In this document: piece after piece, positions 1 to 9,404 of the stretch
Position numbering within the stretch: position 1 is the first letter of the stretch
Layout of the letters: each line of letters begins with the position of its first letter
Assembly: GCA_021730905.1 (NCBI GenBank)
Contig: JAKFYK010000004.1
Location: forward strand, 124,001 to 188,000
Length of the DNA stretch: 64,000 nt
Origin: Betaproteobacteria bacterium
GTDB taxonomy: Bacteria; Pseudomonadota; Gammaproteobacteria; Burkholderiales; SG8-41
Direction of reading: 5' to 3'
Translations under genes and position numbers: made by a program
Notes under the pieces: model-generated
Told to the model about the DNA's origin: nothing
The model's database searches: none
The model's input: only the letters and a program-made list of their open reading frames with translations

Positions 1-492
1 ATTCGGCATGGATGTATTCGAGCAGTTTCGCGCTGGTGGAAACACCCTTGGGCGACGGCGACAGAATCACCGCGTTGCCGCATTTCAGCGCGTTGATGAT
101 GTTGTTGGCCGGTGTGGCGCCAGGGTTGGTGGAAGGAACCACTGCGCATACCACACCCACCGGCCGCGCGATTTCAGTAATGCCCTTGTCGGGATATTCG
201 GCAAGCACGCCGGTGGAAATCGCGCCTTTGAGATCGCGCAGCAGGCCCAGCGTCTTGCGATGATTCTTGTTGATCTTGTCCGGCACGTTGCCTAGCCCGG
301 TGTCGCGCACGGCGATTCCCGCCAACGTCTTGTTGCGCACCGGTTCCATGATCGCCCAGCCGGCAGCGGTGACAAGTTCATCGAGCTGCGCCTGCGTATA
401 ACGTGCGGCCACGGCCTGCGCGGCGCGCGCTCGCGTGACGAGTTCGGCGACAATTTGCACGGCAGAAGAGGATGCGGACGCGGTATCAGGCA
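1..492 (-). CDS. Aldehyde dehydrogenase family protein, N-terminal part (cut by window edge)
   Basis: Read on the minus strand from the ATG at 492, this open frame runs off the left edge after about 163 residues. It contains the segments PVGVVCAVVPSTNPGATPAN and LKCGNAVILSPSPKG, which resemble the cofactor-binding region of CoA-acylating aldehyde dehydrogenases (EutE/acetaldehyde dehydrogenase-like and sulfoacetaldehyde dehydrogenase SauS-like). The catalytic cysteine would lie beyond the edge. The ATG overlaps the last codons and stop of the TauD-like gene, so the two are probably translationally coupled. With a TauD-type partner, an aldehyde from organosulfonate or related catabolism is a reasonable substrate guess, but substrate cannot be read from this fragment. 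The family call is secure; the specific enzyme is not. Confidence 0.8.
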
Positions 493-1379
493 TGAGCTTC
501 AGCGGTTTGCGGTGCCGCGGGTTTAAAAAAAGGCTTGTCGCCAATAATTTGTGTGCGATGCATCACGCGGCGCGCGGCGGGATCGAATGGATTGCGCCGA
601 TGCATGACACAGCGGTTGTCCCACATCAGCAGATCGCCTTTGCGCCAACTGTGGTGCCATGAAAATTCCGGCTTGCTGGCATGCGCCCAGATGTCATCCA
701 GCAGTTTTTCGCTCTCGGCCAGCGGCAGCCCGGCAATATAGGCGTGGCGGCGGCGTCCGAGGTAAAGACAGGGTCTGCCGGTGACCGGGTGCGTGCGCAC
801 CATCGGATGCAGCGTGCCGGGCGAATGGCTGGGATCGGTCACGTCTGGCATGCCGCGCCGCAGCAGGCCCGCACTGTTGCGCGTGGCGTCGTGTTTGCAT
901 TGCAGCGTTTGCACGCGGGTTTTCAGCGCGGACGGCAGGGCCTCATAAGCAAGATACATGTTGGAGAAGCCGGTCTCGCCGCCGGCAGAGGGCACTTCAA
1001 GCGCGTAGAGCGCCGCGCCCAGCGGCGGCAGCGGGTTATATGACATGTCGGTGTGCCACACCGCTTCGCCGTCGCCCAAATCGCCGATCGGCTTGTTGTC
1101 GATTTTGACGTTGGAGATCACGCATACGAAGTCGCTGGTAGTGGTATCCACCACGTCGGCGGAATAACCCGGCTTGCGATCAAGTGCGCCAAAGCGTGCG
1201 CTGAATGTTTCAAGCTGCGGATCGGAAAGATTCTGATCGCGGAACAGCAGCACCTGATGCTGCATCCACGCAGCGTGTATTGCGTTGAAGGTGTCGCCGG
1301 ACAGCGGTTGCGCGAGATCGACGCCGGAGATTTCAGCGCCGATGCGTTGGGTGAGGGGGTGTACTGTGATGGGTGTCAT
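486..1379 (-). CDS. TauD/TfdA family Fe(II)/2-oxoglutarate dioxygenase
   Basis: A 297-residue protein of the TauD/TfdA family. These cytoplasmic enzymes hydroxylate substrates such as taurine, 2,4-D or other sulfonates and carboxylates, using 2-oxoglutarate and O2. The iron facial triad is visible: H109 and D111 in WHTDMSY, and the distal histidine H260 in CVMHRR, followed by arginines (R271 or R275) that would bind 2-oxoglutarate. Length is usual for the family (280-300). It is the first gene of a two-gene minus-strand unit; its stop overlaps the start of the downstream aldehyde dehydrogenase. Genuine taurine dioxygenase releases aminoacetaldehyde and sulfite, so pairing with an aldehyde dehydrogenase makes sense, but other alkyl sulfonates or unrelated substrates are equally possible. 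Confidence 0.85.
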   Translation of the reverse strand: MTPITVHPLTQRIGAEISGVDLAQPLSGDTFNAIHAAWMQHQVLLFRDQNLSDPQLETFSARFGALDRKPGYSADVVDTTTSDFVCVISNVKIDNKPIGDLGDGEAVWHTDMSYNPLPPLGAALYALEVPSAGGETGFSNMYLAYEALPSALKTRVQTLQCKHDATRNSAGLLRRGMPDVTDPSHSPGTLHPMVRTHPVTGRPCLYLGRRRHAYIAGLPLAESEKLLDDIWAHASKPEFSWHHSWRKGDLLMWDNRCVMHRRNPFDPAARRVMHRTQIIGDKPFFKPAAPQTAEAHA

Positions 1380-1490
1380 GAAGCAAGTCCTTGATCTATC
1401 GGATCAACCGTGCGATGCCGACGATTTTATCAGTGTGTTTGGTGGTGCTGTCTGCTACTTTGTCGGCCAAATCCATGTAAAAAATAATTC

Positions 1491-1516
1491 AATAAAAACA
1501 TATGGTTACATAGTAT
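1491..1516 (+). repeat. AT-rich dispersed motif, copy 1
   Basis: Begins AATAAAAACATATGGTTA and sits in the gap between the divergent tauD-like gene and homospermidine synthase. It is the near-identical inverse of the copy at 14562-14587 and a variant of the AATAAAAACAAATAsTTA family found through the window. Confidence 0.6.
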
Positions 1517-1623
1517 CTAGCCTGCGCCAGTGTTGTGGCGAGCGGGGCGGATGAGTACGTCGCTCTGCCGCCGGAAAATGCTACACTGCGCGCCGTTCGG
1601 ACGGTTAACAGGCAGTTTATGAA

Positions 1624-3042
1624 ATGGCCGATAAAAAACACGTTAAATTTCCGGGAAGACTGGTGTTTGTCGGGTTCGGCTCCGTGGGGCAGGGCACGCT
1701 GCCGCTGCTGCTGCGCCACATCGACATGCCGCTTGAGCGCATCACCATACTCACCGGGGATGAGCGCGGCCAGGCGGAGGCCGAACACTTCGGCGTAAAG
1801 TTCGTCGTTCACCCGCTCACGCAGGACAATTACCGCTCGCTGCTGGACCCGCTGCTCGACAAGGGCGATTTTCTTCTCAATCTTTCGGTGGATGTTTCCA
1901 GTGTCGCGCTGATCGAGTTTTGCTACGAGAAGGGCGCGATGTATCTGGATACCTGCATCGAGCCCTGGCTCGGCGGGTACACCGATCCGACGGTTTCCGC
2001 GTCGCACCGTTCCAACTACGGCTTGCGCGAAGACGTGCTGGCATTGCGCGACAAATATCCCAACGGCGGACCGACGGTGATTCCGACGCACGGTGCCAAT
2101 CCGGGGCTGATCTCGCACTGGGTCAAGCAGGGGCTGATCAATATTGCGCGCGATCTGCATCGCAAAACCGATATTCCCAAAACCAAAGCCAAATGGGCGC
2201 AGCTCGCGATGAAGCTGGGTGTGAAGGTGATTCATTGTGCCGAGCGCGACACGCAGGTGGCCAGTCCCGGCAAACAGCGCTTTGAGTTCGTCAATACCTG
2301 GTCGGTTGATGGCTTCGTCGGCGAAGGCTCGCAGCCGTGCGAACTGGGCTGGGGCACGCACGAAAATCACTTTCCGAATGACGGCCAGCGCCATGAGTAT
2401 GGTTGCGATGCTGCGATTTACCTGACGCGGCCTGGCGCTTCGGTGCGTGTGCGCTCATGGACGCCAAGCGAAGGCAATTACCACGGATTTCTGATCACGC
2501 ATGGCGAAGCGATTTCGATCGCGGATTATTTTACTGTTCGCGAGAAAGACAAAGTGGTGTATCGCCCGACCTGTCATTACGCGTATCACCCGTGTGATAA
2601 CACCGTGACGTCCATTCATGAGCTGGCTGGCAAGAACTGGGAACTGCCGGAGAAAAAACGCATCCTGATGGACGAAATCATCGACGGCACCGATGAGCTC
2701 GGTGCGCTGCTGATGGGACATAAACGCGGCGCGTACTGGTACGGCTCACGCGTCAATGTTCACGAAGCGCGCAAGCTCGCGCCGTACAACAACGCCACCA
2801 GCATTCAGGTTGCAGCCGGTGTGCTAGGTGCGGTGGTCTGGGCGATGGAGAATCCGCGCGCGGGCATACTTGATCCGGATGATCTCGATTTTCGCCGCGT
2901 GCTGGAAGTCGCTAATCCGTATCTGGGCGAGGTGCGCGGCGTTTACACCGAGTGGAGTCCGCTCAAGGGCCGGCACCATCCGTTTCCGGAGGATGTCGAT
3001 GAATCCGATCCCTGGCAGTTCAAGAATTTTCGGGTGACGTAG
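1624..3042 (+). CDS. hss: Homospermidine synthase
   Basis: This 472-residue protein matches bacterial homospermidine synthase, which makes sym-homospermidine from two putrescines (or putrescine plus spermidine) in an NAD-dependent reaction. It belongs to the saccharopine dehydrogenase-like fold. An N-terminal Rossmann glycine motif, VFVGFGSVGQGTL, lies at about residues 14-26, followed by conserved blocks such as DTCIEPWLGGY and PTHGANPGLISHWVKQG. Length is typical (about 470-480). It stands alone, divergent from the TauD-like gene, with an AT-rich repeat copy about 110 nt upstream. No ornithine decarboxylase or other polyamine gene is nearby. The family is distinctive, so the call is firm. 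Confidence 0.92.
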   Translation: MADKKHVKFPGRLVFVGFGSVGQGTLPLLLRHIDMPLERITILTGDERGQAEAEHFGVKFVVHPLTQDNYRSLLDPLLDKGDFLLNLSVDVSSVALIEFCYEKGAMYLDTCIEPWLGGYTDPTVSASHRSNYGLREDVLALRDKYPNGGPTVIPTHGANPGLISHWVKQGLINIARDLHRKTDIPKTKAKWAQLAMKLGVKVIHCAERDTQVASPGKQRFEFVNTWSVDGFVGEGSQPCELGWGTHENHFPNDGQRHEYGCDAAIYLTRPGASVRVRSWTPSEGNYHGFLITHGEAISIADYFTVREKDKVVYRPTCHYAYHPCDNTVTSIHELAGKNWELPEKKRILMDEIIDGTDELGALLMGHKRGAYWYGSRVNVHEARKLAPYNNATSIQVAAGVLGAVVWAMENPRAGILDPDDLDFRRVLEVANPYLGEVRGVYTEWSPLKGRHHPFPEDVDESDPWQFKNFRVT

Positions 3043-3087
3043 CCGTCTTGCAATGCACCCACAAACCCGTTAGGAATACATTAATGC

Positions 3088-4071
3088 CTATTCAGTGCGG
3101 AGTCTGGCTTCTTGCACGATGCGCGCGTACTTGGCGCGTTCGTTACGGATAAAGCTGGCAAACGCTTCGGCTGAATTTCCCACCGCTTCCGCACCGACAC
3201 TGGCGAGCCGCTCTTTGACGTCTGCCTGTCGCAACAGATTGACGGTCTCGGTCTGCAATCGCGCAATGACTTCTCTGCCGACCGCAGCGGGTGCAACCAG
3301 TCCCCACCACGTGCTCATATCGAATCCGGGAACGCCGCCCTCGTTAACTGTCGGAATATCGGGCAACAGCGAAAAGCGTTTTTCGGAGGTGACCGCGAGC
3401 GCGCGCAGCTTGCCGTTCCTGACGTGATTGATCACCGGCGGCACCGAATCGAAGTTCATGTGCACGTGGCCTGCGACCAGATCGACAATCGATTGTCCGC
3501 TGCCCTTGTACGGCACGTGAAGAATATTCAGCTTGGCCTGCAACTTGAAAAACTCCGCCGCCAGATGCTGCACGGTTCCTGCGCCGGGCGACGCGTACTG
3601 CAACTGGCCGGGACGCGCGCGCGCCAGCGCAATCAACTCCTTCACGGATCGCGCCGGCACCGACGGATGCACCACCAGCAGGTTGGGGCCGATGGCCACC
3701 AGCGAAACCGGCGCAAAATCGCGCTGCGGATCGTAAGGCAATTTTGCCACGATCGACGGCAGGATTGAAATGGCGGCGATGTGGGCCATCATGATGGTGT
3801 AGCCATCTGGAGACGCCTTCGCGACGAATTCCGCTGCGATCTGCCCGGCAGCGCCGCCGCGGTTGTCGGCGATTACCTGTTGTCCGAATACCTCGCTCAG
3901 CTTCTGCGCGACGATACGCCCCACGATATCGGTGCCGCCGCCCGGCGGAAATCCGATGATCATGCGCACGGATTTCGAGGGGTACTGTTGTGCGATCGGC
4001 TGTGCCACTGCCGGCAACGCGCCTAACAGCATGGGCACCAGCACCGCGCTTGCAAAAATGAATCGATTCAT
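3088..4071 (-). CDS. Bug/TctC-family tripartite tricarboxylate transporter substrate-binding protein
   Basis: A 327-residue periplasmic binding protein with an N-terminal signal peptide (about residues 1-23, ending AVAQP). It has the family signature YPSKSVRMIIGFPPGGGTDI, then FGQQVIADNRGGAAG and VPYKGSGQS. Bug proteins deliver small organic anions to TctAB-type transporters or act as sensors; ligand cannot be predicted from sequence. No tctA or tctB is present nearby, as is common for orphan Bug genes. It is upstream of nothing obvious but follows the quinone oxidoreductase and enolase-superfamily genes on the same strand, about 11 nt before their cluster in transcription terms, so it may be the last gene of that unit or be read separately. 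Confidence 0.88.
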   Translation of the reverse strand: MNRFIFASAVLVPMLLGALPAVAQPIAQQYPSKSVRMIIGFPPGGGTDIVGRIVAQKLSEVFGQQVIADNRGGAAGQIAAEFVAKASPDGYTIMMAHIAAISILPSIVAKLPYDPQRDFAPVSLVAIGPNLLVVHPSVPARSVKELIALARARPGQLQYASPGAGTVQHLAAEFFKLQAKLNILHVPYKGSGQSIVDLVAGHVHMNFDSVPPVINHVRNGKLRALAVTSEKRFSLLPDIPTVNEGGVPGFDMSTWWGLVAPAAVGREVIARLQTETVNLLRQADVKERLASVGAEAVGNSAEAFASFIRNERAKYARIVQEARLRTE

Positions 4072-4082
4072 TGTTCCTCCGG

Positions 4083-5075
4083 CTATTCCGGAATCTTCAA
4101 CAGCAGCTTGCCGCGCGTGCGTCCGGCTTCGAGGTATTGATGCGCTGCCGCCGCTTCTTCCAGCGGAAACTCGCGGTCTATCGTAACCTTCAGTTTACCC
4201 TCAATAGTCCAGCGGAACAGATCATCCGCGCGGCGCTGCATTTCTTCCGGCGTCGCAATGTAATCGGCCAGATGGGGGCGTGTGAAGAAAACTGAACCGG
4301 CCTCGGCGAGTTCCAGCGGTTCCAGCGATGTTACCAGTCCGGATGCACCACCGTAGTTGACACACAAACCGCGACGTTTCAGGCTACGGATGCTGCGCGC
4401 AATGGTATCTTTGCCCACCGCGTCGTAAACCACATCCACGCCTCTGCCACCGGTGATGCGCAGGACTTCTTCGCGGAAATCTGTTTCGCGATAAAGAATC
4501 ACATGGTCGGCGCCGAGCGCTTTCGCGATGGCGGCTTTGTCGGCGTTGCCCACGGTGGTGATCACCGTTGCGCCGCGCAATTTCGCAATCTGAATCAGCA
4601 ACTGCCCGACACCGCCCGCGCCGGCATGTATCAGGCAGGTGTGGTCCGCGCCGAGCACGAATGCCGAGTGCGTAAGGTAATGCGCGGTGTAGCCCTGCAT
4701 CATCAGCGTCACCGCCCCGCGCATGGACACTGTGTCCGGCACTTTCGCCAGACGCCACGCAGGCACGGCATGCCATTGCGCATAACTGCCGCGCACCGGT
4801 GTGTAAGCAACTCGGTCGCCCACCCTTACATTCGTCACACTATCGCCAAGCGCCAACACGGTGCCACCTCCCTCCATGCCGATCACCATCGGCAGCGGTG
4901 TCTGGTAAGTATGTGAACGCGCGTATTTTCCGCTGCGCTGGTAGATGTCGGTAAAGTTCACGCCGGCGTATTCGAGTTTGACCAGCACTTCGCCCGGCGC
5001 GGGCCTGGGGTCGGGCCAGTCGGAAAATTCCATGGCCTCCGCTCCGCCAAATTGCCGGATGACGATAGCTTTCAT
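4083..5075 (-). CDS. NADPH:quinone oxidoreductase (zinc-free medium-chain reductase)
   Basis: A 330-residue member of the medium-chain dehydrogenase/reductase family, quinone oxidoreductase branch. The N-terminal GroES-like domain (about 1-120) starts MKAIVIRQFGGAEAMEF, and the Rossmann domain carries GAGGVGQLLIQIAKLRGA at about 152-169. The zinc ligands of alcohol dehydrogenases are absent, as expected for Qor-type enzymes. These reduce quinones or alpha,beta-unsaturated carbonyls with NADPH in the cytoplasm. Its start overlaps the stop of the upstream enolase-superfamily gene by 4 nt (ATGA), so the two form an operon and may act on the same organic acid pathway. Confidence 0.85.
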   Translation of the reverse strand: MKAIVIRQFGGAEAMEFSDWPDPRPAPGEVLVKLEYAGVNFTDIYQRSGKYARSHTYQTPLPMVIGMEGGGTVLALGDSVTNVRVGDRVAYTPVRGSYAQWHAVPAWRLAKVPDTVSMRGAVTLMMQGYTAHYLTHSAFVLGADHTCLIHAGAGGVGQLLIQIAKLRGATVITTVGNADKAAIAKALGADHVILYRETDFREEVLRITGGRGVDVVYDAVGKDTIARSIRSLKRRGLCVNYGGASGLVTSLEPLELAEAGSVFFTRPHLADYIATPEEMQRRADDLFRWTIEGKLKVTIDREFPLEEAAAAHQYLEAGRTRGKLLLKIPE

Positions 5076-6154
5076 GATGCGGTATAGGTATCCACGCGAT
5101 AGCGTTCAAGCACAGTTTCATCCAGTTGCGGTGTGTAGCCCGGTTCCAGCCACAAGGAGCCGTCCCGAAAAATCAGCGGCTGCGTGAGCAGATTCGCGCG
5201 CGGTTTGAGAAAGCCGTTCATCTCGCCCGCATTGTCGATGTGCTGCGCGGCCACGCAGGCTTCAAGCCAGCAGCCCAGATCGCAGGCCACGCCGTTGCCG
5301 AGCACCGGTTGCATGCCGCATGCGCGGATGTGCGCAATGGCATGCGTGAGCGCTTCAAGGGTGATGAGTTTCATCAGCTTGACCTTGATGTAAGCAGCAG
5401 CCTTGAGCGAGGCGGCCTTGTCGATGTCGGCGAGGCCGTAGATCGATTCGTCGAGCATCATCGGTACCTCAGCCGCGCGCGCCACCGCCATATGCGAATC
5501 CCAGTCGCCGGCAGCGCACGGCTGCTCGAAAAGTTCGATGTCCTGCGGCGTAATGCTCCTCACGAACGCAACGCCCTCGTCGGCGCTGTAGCCCTGATTC
5601 GCATCGATGCGGATTTTGGCGCGGCCGTTGACCACGCTTTGCACGGTGCGCACGAAACGCGCGTCCGCCCCCGCATTGAAGCCGACCTTGATCTTGATCG
5701 TGCGAAAGCCATCGGCGAGCAGTGTCGCGAATTCAGCGTGTATCGCATCTTCTTCAGTGGCGTTGAGCAGGCCGAGCAGCGGCACCGGATGGGTCTTGTT
5801 GACGGTAAGTATCGGCGGCGACTCCAGCATTTCCAGCGCTGTGCCGAACGTGCTCGCGGTGAAAGGGTAGTGTTCACCCAACTTGAGCGTTTCGGACTTG
5901 GCCGCCGCGCTGCCGATGCCAGTGATGCGTGCCGCGAATTCGCATGCCACGCGCCAGCCGTCGGTTATGGTCTCGTCGGTATAGCCGGTGATGATGTTGG
6001 CTTCGCCGAAGCCCGTGCGCCCATCACGGTCGGTGATTGCGGCCACAATCACGTCGTAGCTTTCAACTGCGCCGAACGATAGCCGGTACGGCCTGAACAG
6101 CGGAATGCGCAAGCGGTGGAGCGCGATTTTTTCCAGTGGCGGCATGAGATACAC
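5072..6154 (-). CDS. Mandelate racemase/muconate lactonizing enzyme family protein (enolase superfamily)
   Basis: A 360-residue enolase-superfamily protein. The capping domain occupies roughly the first 130 residues, and the barrel domain shows the KxK base motif in TIKIKVG, the metal ligands in RIDANQGY and ELFEQP, and a third acidic ligand in MMLDESI. This arrangement matches muconate cycloisomerase-like and dipeptide epimerase-like subgroups, which abstract a proton alpha to a carboxylate. Substrate cannot be assigned. It is the first gene of a minus-strand operon with a quinone oxidoreductase and probably the Bug binding protein, suggesting uptake and catabolism of an organic acid. A start a few codons downstream (MPPLEK) is also possible. 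Confidence 0.82.
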   Translation of the reverse strand: MYLMPPLEKIALHRLRIPLFRPYRLSFGAVESYDVIVAAITDRDGRTGFGEANIITGYTDETITDGWRVACEFAARITGIGSAAAKSETLKLGEHYPFTASTFGTALEMLESPPILTVNKTHPVPLLGLLNATEEDAIHAEFATLLADGFRTIKIKVGFNAGADARFVRTVQSVVNGRAKIRIDANQGYSADEGVAFVRSITPQDIELFEQPCAAGDWDSHMAVARAAEVPMMLDESIYGLADIDKAASLKAAAYIKVKLMKLITLEALTHAIAHIRACGMQPVLGNGVACDLGCWLEACVAAQHIDNAGEMNGFLKPRANLLTQPLIFRDGSLWLEPGYTPQLDETVLERYRVDTYTAS

Positions 6155-6205
6155 GAGTCGCTGCGATGTATTGTGTATTCTAGCAGCGCCTTATAATGAC
6201 TCTTT

Positions 6206-6763
6206 ATGTCAGAGCAAACTGAATTTTGTGATTTACATCGACTCGAAGCGCCCTCGGCATGGGTGACGCGCTGGGCGGCGATGGCGCCCGTAGGTTGCAC
6301 GGTACTGGATGTGGCGTGTGGTGGCGGGCGGCACGCCCGCTTCTTTGCCGGGCGAGGGCACTTGGTGGAGGCTGTTGACCGCGACGCTGTGGCGCTGGCC
6401 GGGCTCTCCGGGATTAAAAACGTGGTGACGCGCTGCGCAGATCTGGAATCCGGCCCCTGGCCTTATGCACCTCATGCGGGCAACGCTTTTGGTGCGGTGG
6501 TTGTTGCCAACTATCTGCATCGGCCCTTGTTTCCGCTACTGCTCGATGTCCTGGCGCCGGGTGGCGTGCTGATTTATGAGACTTTTGCGCTGGGCAATGA
6601 GCGTTACGGACGCCCGTCGAATGCGGATTTTTTGCTGAGGCCGGGCGAGTTGCTGGAGGTGGTGCGCGGCCGGCTGCGGGTGCTGGCCTATGAAGACCTG
6701 TTTGTCGATTTGCCTAAACCGGCAATGGTGCAACGCATCTGCGCGGTTCGTGCGATAGACTAA
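6206..6763 (+). CDS. Class I SAM-dependent methyltransferase
   Basis: A 185-residue protein with the SAM-binding motif VLDVACGGGRHARFF at about residues 33-47 and the acidic loop-ending residue in VEAVDRD. The architecture is the compact methyltransferase domain seen in TehB-like and other small-molecule methyltransferases. There is no substrate-specific domain, so the methyl acceptor is unknown. It stands ahead of a small unknown ORF and dapA on the same strand and is divergent from the enolase-superfamily operon with a gap of about 50 nt, which must hold both promoters. Confidence 0.8.
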   Translation: MSEQTEFCDLHRLEAPSAWVTRWAAMAPVGCTVLDVACGGGRHARFFAGRGHLVEAVDRDAVALAGLSGIKNVVTRCADLESGPWPYAPHAGNAFGAVVVANYLHRPLFPLLLDVLAPGGVLIYETFALGNERYGRPSNADFLLRPGELLEVVRGRLRVLAYEDLFVDLPKPAMVQRICAVRAID

Positions 6764-6843
6764 AATCATATCAACCGAATCGGCGATTGGTTCGTTAGCA
6801 CTTGTAAGTCTGCCGCGATGGGCGCGACTGAAAACTGACGAAC

Positions 6844-7056
6844 ATGGATATTCCTGCTATCACCTCTGCTGTCTCGGACCTTGACCGCTATACCGACTAT
6901 GGTAACTACGGTATCGAGGTTTTGTGCGCGAACTGGACGCCGATGGTCGCTGTGATCGCAGAACCGGTGTCGCGAGCCTGTGAACTGCTGGCCGAAGTGG
7001 CCGCGACAGACGTCGACACATTCCTGAAGCGTTTCTACGAGTTGCAGCGCGGCTGA
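6844..7056 (+). CDS. Small hypothetical protein (70 aa)
   Basis: A 70-residue frame with ATG start and TGA stop, sitting alone between the methyltransferase and dapA. The product is mildly acidic, without a signal peptide or membrane segment, and its base composition is ordinary for the window. The pattern ([20 protein letters not shown] C-terminus) looks like a folded helical protein rather than a random frame, but I recognise no family. No convincing ribosome binding site precedes the ATG. It could be a real small gene or chance. Confidence 0.4.
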   Translation: MDIPAITSAVSDLDRYTDYGNYGIEVLCANWTPMVAVIAEPVSRACELLAEVAATDVDTFLKRFYELQRG

Positions 7057-7237
7057 TTCACGTTTTATTGTGCCGACCTTCGCGGCGTACGTCCGTGCGC
7101 CGCGGTTCAGAACCCCGCCATGGCTGCAACCATTCGCGCGCGGTGCAGTCACACCCGTAACCCGTCCGGCCAGTCTTCGGGTACAATGCGCGACTAAGCA
7201 GAGCCCGATAGCTATTTTATTCAGGAAAATCAAAGAG

Positions 7238-8122
7238 ATGGCAGCCTTACAAGGCAGTGTGGTGGCGATCGTTTCGCCGATGAGCGACGAAGGCGCGCTG
7301 GATATGGATGCGTTCCGCAAGCTTCTGGATTGGCATATCCGGGAAGGCACCGACGGCATCGTTGTGGTCGGCACTACCGGCGAATCGCCGACCGTGGATT
7401 ACGACGAACATTGTCTGTTGATCAAGACCGCAGTCGACCACGTGGCCAAGCGCATTCCGGTGATTGCCGGCACCGGCGCCAACTCCACGCGCGAAGCAAT
7501 CGAGTTGTCCGAATATGCAAAGAAGGCGGGCGCCGACATGAGCCTGTCGGTGGTGCCGTATTACAACAAGCCCACGCAGGAAGGCCTCTACCGGCATTTC
7601 AAGGCCATTGCCGAAGCCGTCGATATTCCGCAGATACTCTATAACGTGCCTGGCCGCACGGTGGCGGATATGCAGAACGACACGGTGCTGCGGCTGGCGC
7701 AGGTGCCCAACGTCGTCGGCATCAAGGACGCCACCGCCAATCTCGAGCGCGGCGCGGATCTGATACGCCGCAAGCCCAAGGGTTTTCTGGTGTTCAGCGG
7801 TGACGATGGTACCGGCTTGTCGTTAATGCTGCTCGGCGGGGATGGCGTGATTTCGGTGACTGCCAATGTCGCGGCGAAAGCAATGCACGAGATGTGCGCC
7901 GCGGCGCTCGCGGGAAACATCGTCAAGGCACGCGAAATCAATGACCGCTTGCTGGGATTGCATCGCCACTTGTTCTGCGAGGCCAATCCGATCCCGGTGA
8001 AATGGGCGGCGCAACAGATGGGTTTGATCAAAGGCGGGATACGTTTGCCGCTGACACCCTTGTCGCCGGCGTGTTACGACGTGGTGCGTGACGCGATGCG
8101 GCAGGCGAGCATACCCGGTTGA
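7238..8122 (+). CDS. dapA: 4-hydroxy-tetrahydrodipicolinate synthase
   Basis: A 294-residue TIM-barrel enzyme that condenses pyruvate with aspartate semialdehyde, the first committed step of lysine and diaminopimelate synthesis. Active-site residues are all visible: T46 and T47 in VGTTGES, Y135 in [10 protein letters not shown]140, and the Schiff-base lysine K163 in GIKDATAN. The ATG at 7238 is preferred over the longer frame opening at 7070, because homologues begin at [10 protein letters not shown] and the upstream part is non-homologous leader. A TACAAT hexamer at 7190-7195 is a candidate -10. bamC follows 28 nt later, the classical dapA-bamC pairing. Confidence 0.95.
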   Translation: MAALQGSVVAIVSPMSDEGALDMDAFRKLLDWHIREGTDGIVVVGTTGESPTVDYDEHCLLIKTAVDHVAKRIPVIAGTGANSTREAIELSEYAKKAGADMSLSVVPYYNKPTQEGLYRHFKAIAEAVDIPQILYNVPGRTVADMQNDTVLRLAQVPNVVGIKDATANLERGADLIRRKPKGFLVFSGDDGTGLSLMLLGGDGVISVTANVAAKAMHEMCAAALAGNIVKAREINDRLLGLHRHLFCEANPIPVKWAAQQMGLIKGGIRLPLTPLSPACYDVVRDAMRQASIPG

Positions 8123-8150
8123 TGCGCGAAACTAGCGATTGAGGTTTTCC

Positions 8151-9299
8151 ATGCGACTTATTCCCCTTGTTCAGGCACTGTGCTGTATCGCGGCGGGTGC
8201 GCTGCTGGCAGCGTGTAGTGCCATCGAATTACCTACCAAGAAAATCGAATATAAATCCGCTGGAAAACTGCCGCCGCTGGAAATTCCGCCGGATCTGACG
8301 CGCCCCAGCGCGGACGACCGCTTTGCGGTTCCCGACGTCAACCCCAAGGGCACGGCGACTTTTTCGGCGTACAGCAAGGATCGCGAAGGCCGTCCGCAGG
8401 TATCGAGCAGCAGCGCCAGTGTGTTGCCGGAAGGAGGCGACGCGCGTGTCGAGCGGTCCGGCACGCAGCGTTGGCTTGTGGTCAAAGGCGATCCCACGAA
8501 GGTGTGGCCGGTGGTGAAGGATTTCTGGCAGGAAACCGGTTTTATCGTGAATATCGAGATGCCGGAAACCGGCGTGATGGAAACCGATTGGGCAGAGAAC
8601 CGTGCGAAGATTGATGACGGGTTTATTCGCAGGACGCTGGGTAAATTTCTGGACTCGGTTTATTCCACGGGCGAGCGGGACAAGTTCCGCACGCGGCTGG
8701 AACGAGGCGCAACGGGCACCACTGAAATCTATGTAAGCCATCGCGGCATGGAGGAGGTGTACACCACCTCCAGCAAAGAGTCGACGAAATGGCAGCCGCG
8801 CAAGCCCGATCCCGAACTGGAAGCGGAAATGCTGCGTCGCTTGATGGTGCGCTTCGGTGTGCAGGAAACGCGCGCGAAGCAGCAACTGGTTGCGGCAGCC
8901 GAGGCGCCGCGAGCCTCGTTGGCCAGGCAAAGCGGCGGCGGCAAACTCATGCTCAACGAGCAGTTCGACCGCGCGTGGCGACGTGTGGGGCTGGCGCTGG
9001 ATCGCGTGGGCTTCACCGTCGAAGACCGCGACCGCAGCAAGGGACTCTATTTCGTTCGTTACATCGATCCGGAAACGGATGTCAAGACGAGCGACGAAAA
9101 GCCGGGGTTTATCGGCAGAATGATCGGTGGGCTCAAGTTCTGGGGCAATTCACCGGCGAAGAAAAACGAGCAGTACCAGATTGCTGTCAGGGATATCGAT
9201 GCCGGCGCCGAAGTCAATGTGTTGACCAAGGACGGGCGGCAAGAGCAGTCCGCTACCGCCAACCGGATTTTGACGCTGCTGTACGATCAGTTGAAGTAA
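8151..9299 (+). CDS. bamC: Outer membrane protein assembly factor BamC (lipoprotein)
   Basis: A 382-residue lipoprotein of the NlpB/DapX/BamC family, an accessory subunit of the beta-barrel assembly machine at the outer membrane. The N-terminal signal ends in a lipobox, LLAACS, with the lipidated cysteine at about residue 22. Two helix-grip domains are expected; the C-terminal one includes SNPAxx-like GGLKFWGNSP and ends in a stretch typical of the family (TLLYDQLK). The ATG at 8151 is chosen over a TTG 12 nt upstream, because the signal peptide begins there and TTGAGG lies just ahead. It is co-transcribed with dapA. Confidence 0.88.
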   Translation: MRLIPLVQALCCIAAGALLAACSAIELPTKKIEYKSAGKLPPLEIPPDLTRPSADDRFAVPDVNPKGTATFSAYSKDREGRPQVSSSSASVLPEGGDARVERSGTQRWLVVKGDPTKVWPVVKDFWQETGFIVNIEMPETGVMETDWAENRAKIDDGFIRRTLGKFLDSVYSTGERDKFRTRLERGATGTTEIYVSHRGMEEVYTTSSKESTKWQPRKPDPELEAEMLRRLMVRFGVQETRAKQQLVAAAEAPRASLARQSGGGKLMLNEQFDRAWRRVGLALDRVGFTVEDRDRSKGLYFVRYIDPETDVKTSDEKPGFIGRMIGGLKFWGNSPAKKNEQYQIAVRDIDAGAEVNVLTKDGRQEQSATANRILTLLYDQLK

Positions 9300-9304
9300 A
9301 TTTT

Positions 9305-9404
9305 TATTCGTGAAATGTAAAACGTGAAAAATGAACGGATGGCAGTGAGAAATTGCGCTACTGCTACCCGCGTGTCACGATTCACTTGCCATCCACATTA
9401 GCGC
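9305..9404. repeat. Imperfect inverted repeat between bamC and the MBL-fold gene
   Basis: Arms GGATGGCAGTGA (about 9336-9347) and TCACTTGCCATCC (about 9381-9393) face each other across about 33 nt. The left flank also carries GTGAAA-type units, reminiscent of the octamer elements elsewhere in the window but much less regular. It may be a decayed copy or a regulatory hairpin. Confidence 0.4.

Noticed and set aside
1489-2394. 301-codon minus-strand frame
   Set aside because: Opposite homospermidine synthase; the C-terminus would be translated from the AT-rich repeat.
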